Shown here one piece after another: positions 60,149 to 64,000 of a stretch of DNA of 64,000 nt. The position numbers and the translations under genes are program-made. Each line of letters begins with the position of its first letter. Within the stretch, counting starts at the first letter, position 1. Under the pieces are notes generated by a model. It made no database searches and was not told the origin of the DNA. It was given only the letters and a program-made list of their open reading frames with translations. Source of the stretch: Isoetes taiwanensis (taxonomy: Eukaryota > Streptophyta > Lycopodiopsida > Isoetales > Isoetaceae); contig JAJEKV010000002.1 in assembly GCA_021234155.1 (NCBI GenBank), positions 15,043,428 to 15,107,427 on the forward strand. Reading direction: 5' to 3'.

Positions 60149-61229
60149 ACCCTGCCTGGCAACGATTTGTTCGAATCCAAGGACAAAATTTAGTTCTTGA
60201 AACAGATATACTTGATTTGACTTTGCACATATAACTGCATCAATCTCAGATGCCTGGTTCTATCAAATCTCCTTTTGCAGTTTCCAGCCCCTTTGCTTCA
60301 GTTTTAATTTAGCCACAATGTCTGGTCCTACGAATCTCCTTCTTTGCTTCCTTCATTTCCTTTTCTACGGTATCTCCCTTCATCCCTCATCTCCCTTCAT
60401 TTACTTTTTTGCTTAACCTAATGCTGAATGCTAGGGCAGGAAATTCCAGAAGAAAATCGCAGAGAAAAAAGAGCCGAACCCATAGCTTAGAAGGACCAGA
60501 CCTCCATACCCCATCCGAAATAGAACAGCTTGGTTTTATCTACCGAAAATGGAATACCCTGGTTTCATCTGCTTAAAAAGAAGATTTTACCTGGCTTGAT
60601 GGATTTATACCAAAAAAAAAAATGGATGGCAAAAAATTTGAAGGCCTTCTGCCGGATCTATACACGGGCAGCATGAAAAATACATATTTCTGGAATGGAT
60701 CACACTAGTATTTGGCGCCAGAATGAGACAAAAAACATACCCTCCTTTGGAAGCGGAGGTCTTCCTTTATTCATCTCCTTCGCCCAGGTCCGGCTTCTAC
60801 AACTCAAGATTTTGAGATAAGGCAGCTTGATAAGCTTAGTGGCAGAGCTATGGCATCAGATGTTTATGCTATAGCTATGCAACGATTATTAAAGCCTTTA
60901 CTGCCAGAGACCTGTGGATGTGTATCGGCTGCAAACACATGAATAAACAGAAAAAAATTTCTAGGAAAAAACTCAGATGGAAATACCTATAGCGGAAAAA
61001 AAATACAGAAGAATTCGGCTTTTCTTTTGCAAGCGATTAATCCTGCCACACCAAATCCGGCAGCCATAGCCTCGCACGGATTGAAATCCTAGGGGAGCAG
61101 ATTGAACGGATTTGACAGATAAGGGGCAGAGATTCTGAGGATTTGAAAAAGAAGGGGATTTCTTCCTGATTCTCATGGCTGGAATGAAGGATTTTGGAGC
61201 AGAAGGATGGTTCAAGATAGTCTTACCCT
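60149..61229. other. Non-coding interval before the GC-rich array
   Basis: No gene seen. AT-rich sequence with A-rich tracts, becoming steadily GC-richer after about 61150. It may contain the upstream region of the zinc-finger gene. Confidence 0.45.
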
Positions 61230-62035
61230 GGTTTCGGGGATCCCGGACGTGAAAATACCGTCCTCCGGTATCATCGCCAGGGCTCGACGGAATCCGTTTC
61301 AGGACCCCCCGTTTCACCGTACTGACACACGTGAGGGGTCCTGCATAAATCTGGGCCGTCCGCCCATGCGACACATCCGGGCCGTCCGTGGTGTTCCCCA
61401 CCTCCGGTATCACCAACACCTGATCCCGCCCATCCGGAATCACCAACGCCTGATCCCGCCCTCCGGGATCCCCATGCCGTGGCCGATAACCGTGCCTCGT
61501 TATCAGCCGTGGGTGTGATCCCCTCCTCCGGGATCGCCATTGCGTGGCCGATATCGGCCACCTGATATACGCCACCTTATCCCGGCCTCCGGGATCACCA
61601 CCATGGCCGACATCGGCCGACATCGGGAACCCGGGAAGATGCTGCCCTCCGGGATCCCGGATAGGAATCTGGCCGATAACCGCGCCCCGATATCAGCCGT
61701 GGTGAATCCCTCCTCTGGGATCACCGATACCCCCGGTCGTGATTACTTCCTCCGGATCACCCACATAGGGCCGATATCGGATCGCCGATATCGGCCGCGT
61801 TATCCCCGCCTCCGGGATCACCACCGTGGGGCCGATATCGGCGATCCGATATCGGCCGTGTTATCCTCGCCTCCGGGATCCCCACCGTGGGCCGTGGGAC
61901 CATGATGCCCGCCGGGTTCGATTCCATGATGCTCGGCCGATATCGGATGCCCGTTATACGCCAGGGTTATTCCGCCCTCCGGGATCCCCGAGAGGCTTTC
62001 TCGGTGAAAACCTTCTCCGGGATCACCACTGCCTT
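61230..62035 (+). repeat. GC-rich degenerate ~60-bp repeat array built on CTCCGGGATC
   Basis: Exact CTCCGGGATC occurs at 61461, 61526, 61587, 61647, 61810, 61871, 61977 and 62015, all on the + strand. One-base or one-indel variants lie near 61263, 61402, 61432, 61713 and 61750. Between them is the palindrome CCGATATCGG in several copies (for example 61546-61559 and 61769-61797). A typical unit reads TTATCCCCGCCTCCGGGATC, then ACCACCGTGGG, then CCGATATCGG. Composition is strikingly GC-rich against an AT-rich window. It ends about 400 bp before the zinc-finger start codon. Confidence 0.9.
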
Positions 62036-62435
62036 GATGAAAGTGGGGGGTCGTCCACGTGGTCGAATCGATGCCATTGGTTTGAATTAATGCCTGACGG
62101 CCTAGGTCAGTGTCGTACGCCATCCACTAATGGTGTAACCGGAGAGCGGGAAAACTGCCAGTTATTCGTACGGGCCCAATTGCGAGTCGCCACGTGTGCG
62201 GTGGGGGATTTCGAAGGATGGGAGCACAGTTTGGCGATGGCTATGTCCGAACTCTGTGCCCAAGAACGATTGCCCTTTCCGACCGGAACTGAGCGGAAAG
62301 GGCCCAATTGCTGCCGAATCTAGAGGCGTTGTCGCTGTTGTTGCATCTGCCGAGTATTTAAAGGTAAGCGCCATCGACAGGTCCGTTTTTTAAGTCTATT
62401 TTAGTCTTATTCTAACCGGTTATGTTATTTTACAG

Positions 62436-63707
62436 ATGGTGGAGGAGTCGATTAACCTGGAAATCAGCCTAAATACCTCCATTAACGAGAACTGGAATGG
62501 GGCAATAGAAGAAAACTCGGCTTGGCAATTGCCCGACTGCCTCAAAGATATTGCTGGGATTGAATCCGACCAAGAGGTTCAATCCCCGAACAAAAAGAGA
62601 CTAAGGGCAGAAGCAAGAGCTAAAGGAGCTTCACCACAGAAGATTACCCCTGCTGCCAGGCCCGATGCTTCAGTCGATGGCCAATGGGAAGGAAATGGAA
62701 ATGCAGATGTTCCAAAGAATGCTCAAAATGCAGATGAGGGGGATGAGGCCCCGAAAAGTAATATTGAATGTTTTAACGTCAATCCAAGCGAGGAACTGGC
62801 AACTGAAGAATTTTTGAAGGACTACAGGTATGATCAGGTCAGTCGAAAATGGCGTTGCCAGGTCGGTGAGTGCAGCAAATCCTACAGCAGGAAGATGGAA
62901 CTGGAGAATCATAGGTTCAGGATGCATCAATTATGGCAAAATTACAGGTTTCCAGATGCCCCGAGGGGTCGAATTCCGAAGAACAAGGCTGAGGTGAGGG
63001 TTAGAGATTATGGAAAGATAAGTGTGGAGAGATCTCTTGATCCCGACTTCAAATTTAGCCACAATCTGAGACGAAAACTTCAGAGGGCAAGGGCAGCAGC
63101 AGAGCGTATGGCAGATGAGCAAATCGCCCTCGGCCTTTTGGATGACACGGCCCGAGCCGAGTTTATAAATCTGCAGGTGCGGAGAAAGGAGGCCACAGAA
63201 CTTGAAATGCAGGTAGAGCGGATAAGGGAAATCAAGGAAAGGATTAGGAGTAGGCATGGCAATTTGGATGATAAGGATTTGTTTGGTGATTTGAGCTATG
63301 AACAGCACCAGTTGGACGAAGACGATGTGAGTGCGGAGTAAGAAGCTGCGAATACGCTTGAATTTAATTCACCTCCTCCCAAAACCCCAAATTCAAATAG
63401 CCCAAGTCTGCAGGGTACTCCAAGGAAGCGGACTTTTGTGCAGGCCCGGAGGGATGCAGATCTGATGGCTCCAAACCAGATTGTGCATGAAGAATTAGAG
63501 GATGAGCTCGAAAATGCAGATGAATTGGCTCCCCCGACCCCGAGCAAGATAAAAATGTGGTATTTGTATATGCTGGACCCCCACTTCTTTGAAGCTCTAA
63601 AATTATATGACAGAGGGATTAGAAAGGAGCTTTGGCAGTTTAAATTTTCTCTAGATTATCCAATTGTGGTTCAAAGTCCTCTGCTGAAGGTGGGGGCAAA
63701 ACAATAG
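62436..63707 (+). CDS. C2H2 zinc-finger / coiled-coil protein, unknown family
   Basis: Preferred model: coding exons 62436-63326 and 63414-63707, 394 residues. The 87-bp intron has a strong GTGAGT donor and a TCTGCAG acceptor, keeps the frame, and removes the in-frame TAA at 63339-63341. An upstream intron at 62364-62435 (AAG/GTAAGC...TTTTACAG) ends directly before the ATG, so exon 1 is probably 5' UTR. Residues 1-130 are acidic and low-complexity. A single finger, WRCQVGECSKSYSRKMELEN followed by HRFRMHQ (C-x4-C-x12-H-x4-H), lies at about 147-173. It is followed by basic sequence and a predicted coiled coil (about 212-275, RRKLQRARAAAERMADEQIA). The C-terminus contains MWYLYMLDPHFFEALKLYDR. 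It is likely a nuclear DNA-binding protein. I do not recognise the family. The gene sits between inverted arrays of the CTCCGGGATC motif. Confidence 0.7.
63327..63413 (+). other. Predicted in-frame intron carrying a stop codon
   Basis: 87 bp (29 codons), GTGAGTGCGG to TCTGCAG. The TAA at 63339-63341 would truncate the protein after 301 residues if the intron were retained. There is a pyrimidine-rich tract near 63371-63380 (ACCTCCTCCC). Confidence 0.6.
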
Positions 63708-63741
63708 GCAAAAAAATAGTTTGAACACACCTTATAGAACA

Positions 63742-64000
63742 AAAAATTAAAAAATAAATCCGTCCGCCTGCTGGTGATCCCGGAGGTGGGGATCACCACA
63801 CGTGATCCCATCCTCCGGGATCAATAGCAGGCGGACGGGAATAAATTGACAACCTTAGAAACATTGTACCTTGTAGGCAAAAAAATAAAAAATAAATCCG
63901 TCCGCCTGCTGGTGATCCCGGAGGTGGGGATCACCACAAGTGATTCCATCCTCCCAGATCACCGATCGATGAAAGGACGGAATAAATTGATAACCTTAGA
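63742..64000. repeat. 138-bp tandem unit with 13-bp hairpin and inverted CTCCGGGATC motifs
   Basis: Two copies, the second cut by the window end, begin near 63742 and 63880 (CGTCCGCCTG at 63761 and 63899, 138 bp apart). In copy 1 CCGTCCGCCTGCT (63760-63772) pairs perfectly with AGCAGGCGGACGG (63826-63838). Inside the arms GATCCCGGAG (63776-63785) faces CTCCGGGATC (63813-63822). Copy 2 keeps GATCCCGGAG at 63914-63923, but its right arm is degraded. The reverse-orientation motif mirrors the array upstream of the zinc-finger gene. Confidence 0.9.

Noticed and set aside
61230-62035. CRISPR-like array
   Set aside because: Units are degenerate with no unique spacers of constant length, and the sequence is nuclear plant DNA.
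60973-62323. Frames of up to 216 codons on both strands of the GC-rich array
   Set aside because: GC-rich repeats lack stop codons; the peptides are repetitive (for example GDPGGRDQ) and change frame between units.
63339-63341. In-frame TAA as proof that the zinc-finger gene is dead
   Set aside because: A strong GTGAGT donor lies 12 bp upstream and an in-phase TCTGCAG acceptor downstream, so an intron explains it better.

Overview
This is a plant nuclear window, most likely from a seed-free vascular plant such as a fern (moderate confidence). The evidence for a plant is one intact, intron-rich host gene for the checkpoint kinase ATR with a plant-type C-terminus, a piece of chloroplast ndhB embedded in a retroelement, and dense Ty1/Copia, Ty3/Gypsy and L1-type elements. 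The fern leaning rests on my recollection of fern-like ndhB residues and on a DUF7869-like relic; it was not tested.

Layout. 1-5.7 kb: AT-rich DNA with a decayed non-LTR retrotransposon. 5.7-17.9 kb: ATR on the + strand. I resolve it into 15 exons with GT-AG introns; the exons sum to 8,019 nt, exactly 2,672 codons plus a stop. Two copies of one ~191-bp foldback element, each with a perfect 9-bp target duplication, bracket it (189 bp before the ATG and 25 bp after the stop). 18.3-20.3 kb: a truncated Copia element whose leader carries the ndhB fragment. 20.4-21.8 kb: a Gypsy gag/protease relic on the - strand. 22.9-26.7 kb: a decayed L1-type LINE. 26.7-31.4 kb: non-coding DNA with tandem repeats, a perfect 145-bp duplication, and a LINE 3' end that finishes in (ATT)44.

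31.5-37.0 kb: a complete but frameshifted Copia element (- strand; target duplication GGAGC) sitting inside a ~90-bp tandem repeat rich in GAA/TTC units. 37.7-41.4 kb: a possible tRNA-derived SINE, a LINE 3' fragment, a broken DUF7869-like gene and a possible MITE. 43.0-60.1 kb: a second Copia element of the same family (target duplication CGCAG), split by two later insertions. One is a 9.07-kb LTR retrotransposon with 1.57-kb LTRs and no visible pol (target duplication AATAT). The other is a 2.55-kb unit that I cannot classify.

61.2-64.0 kb is the most unusual part. A GC-rich array of degenerate ~60-bp units built on CTCCGGGATC and the palindrome CCGATATCGG precedes an apparently intact two-coding-exon gene for a 394-residue C2H2 zinc-finger/coiled-coil protein. 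After the gene, the same decamer reappears in inverted orientation inside a 138-bp tandem unit with a 13-bp perfect hairpin, and runs off the window. A DNA-binding gene bracketed by inverted arrays of one motif suggests an unrecognised DNA transposon or a self-regulating locus. Apart from ATR and this gene, the coding relics in the window belong to mobile elements or are broken.
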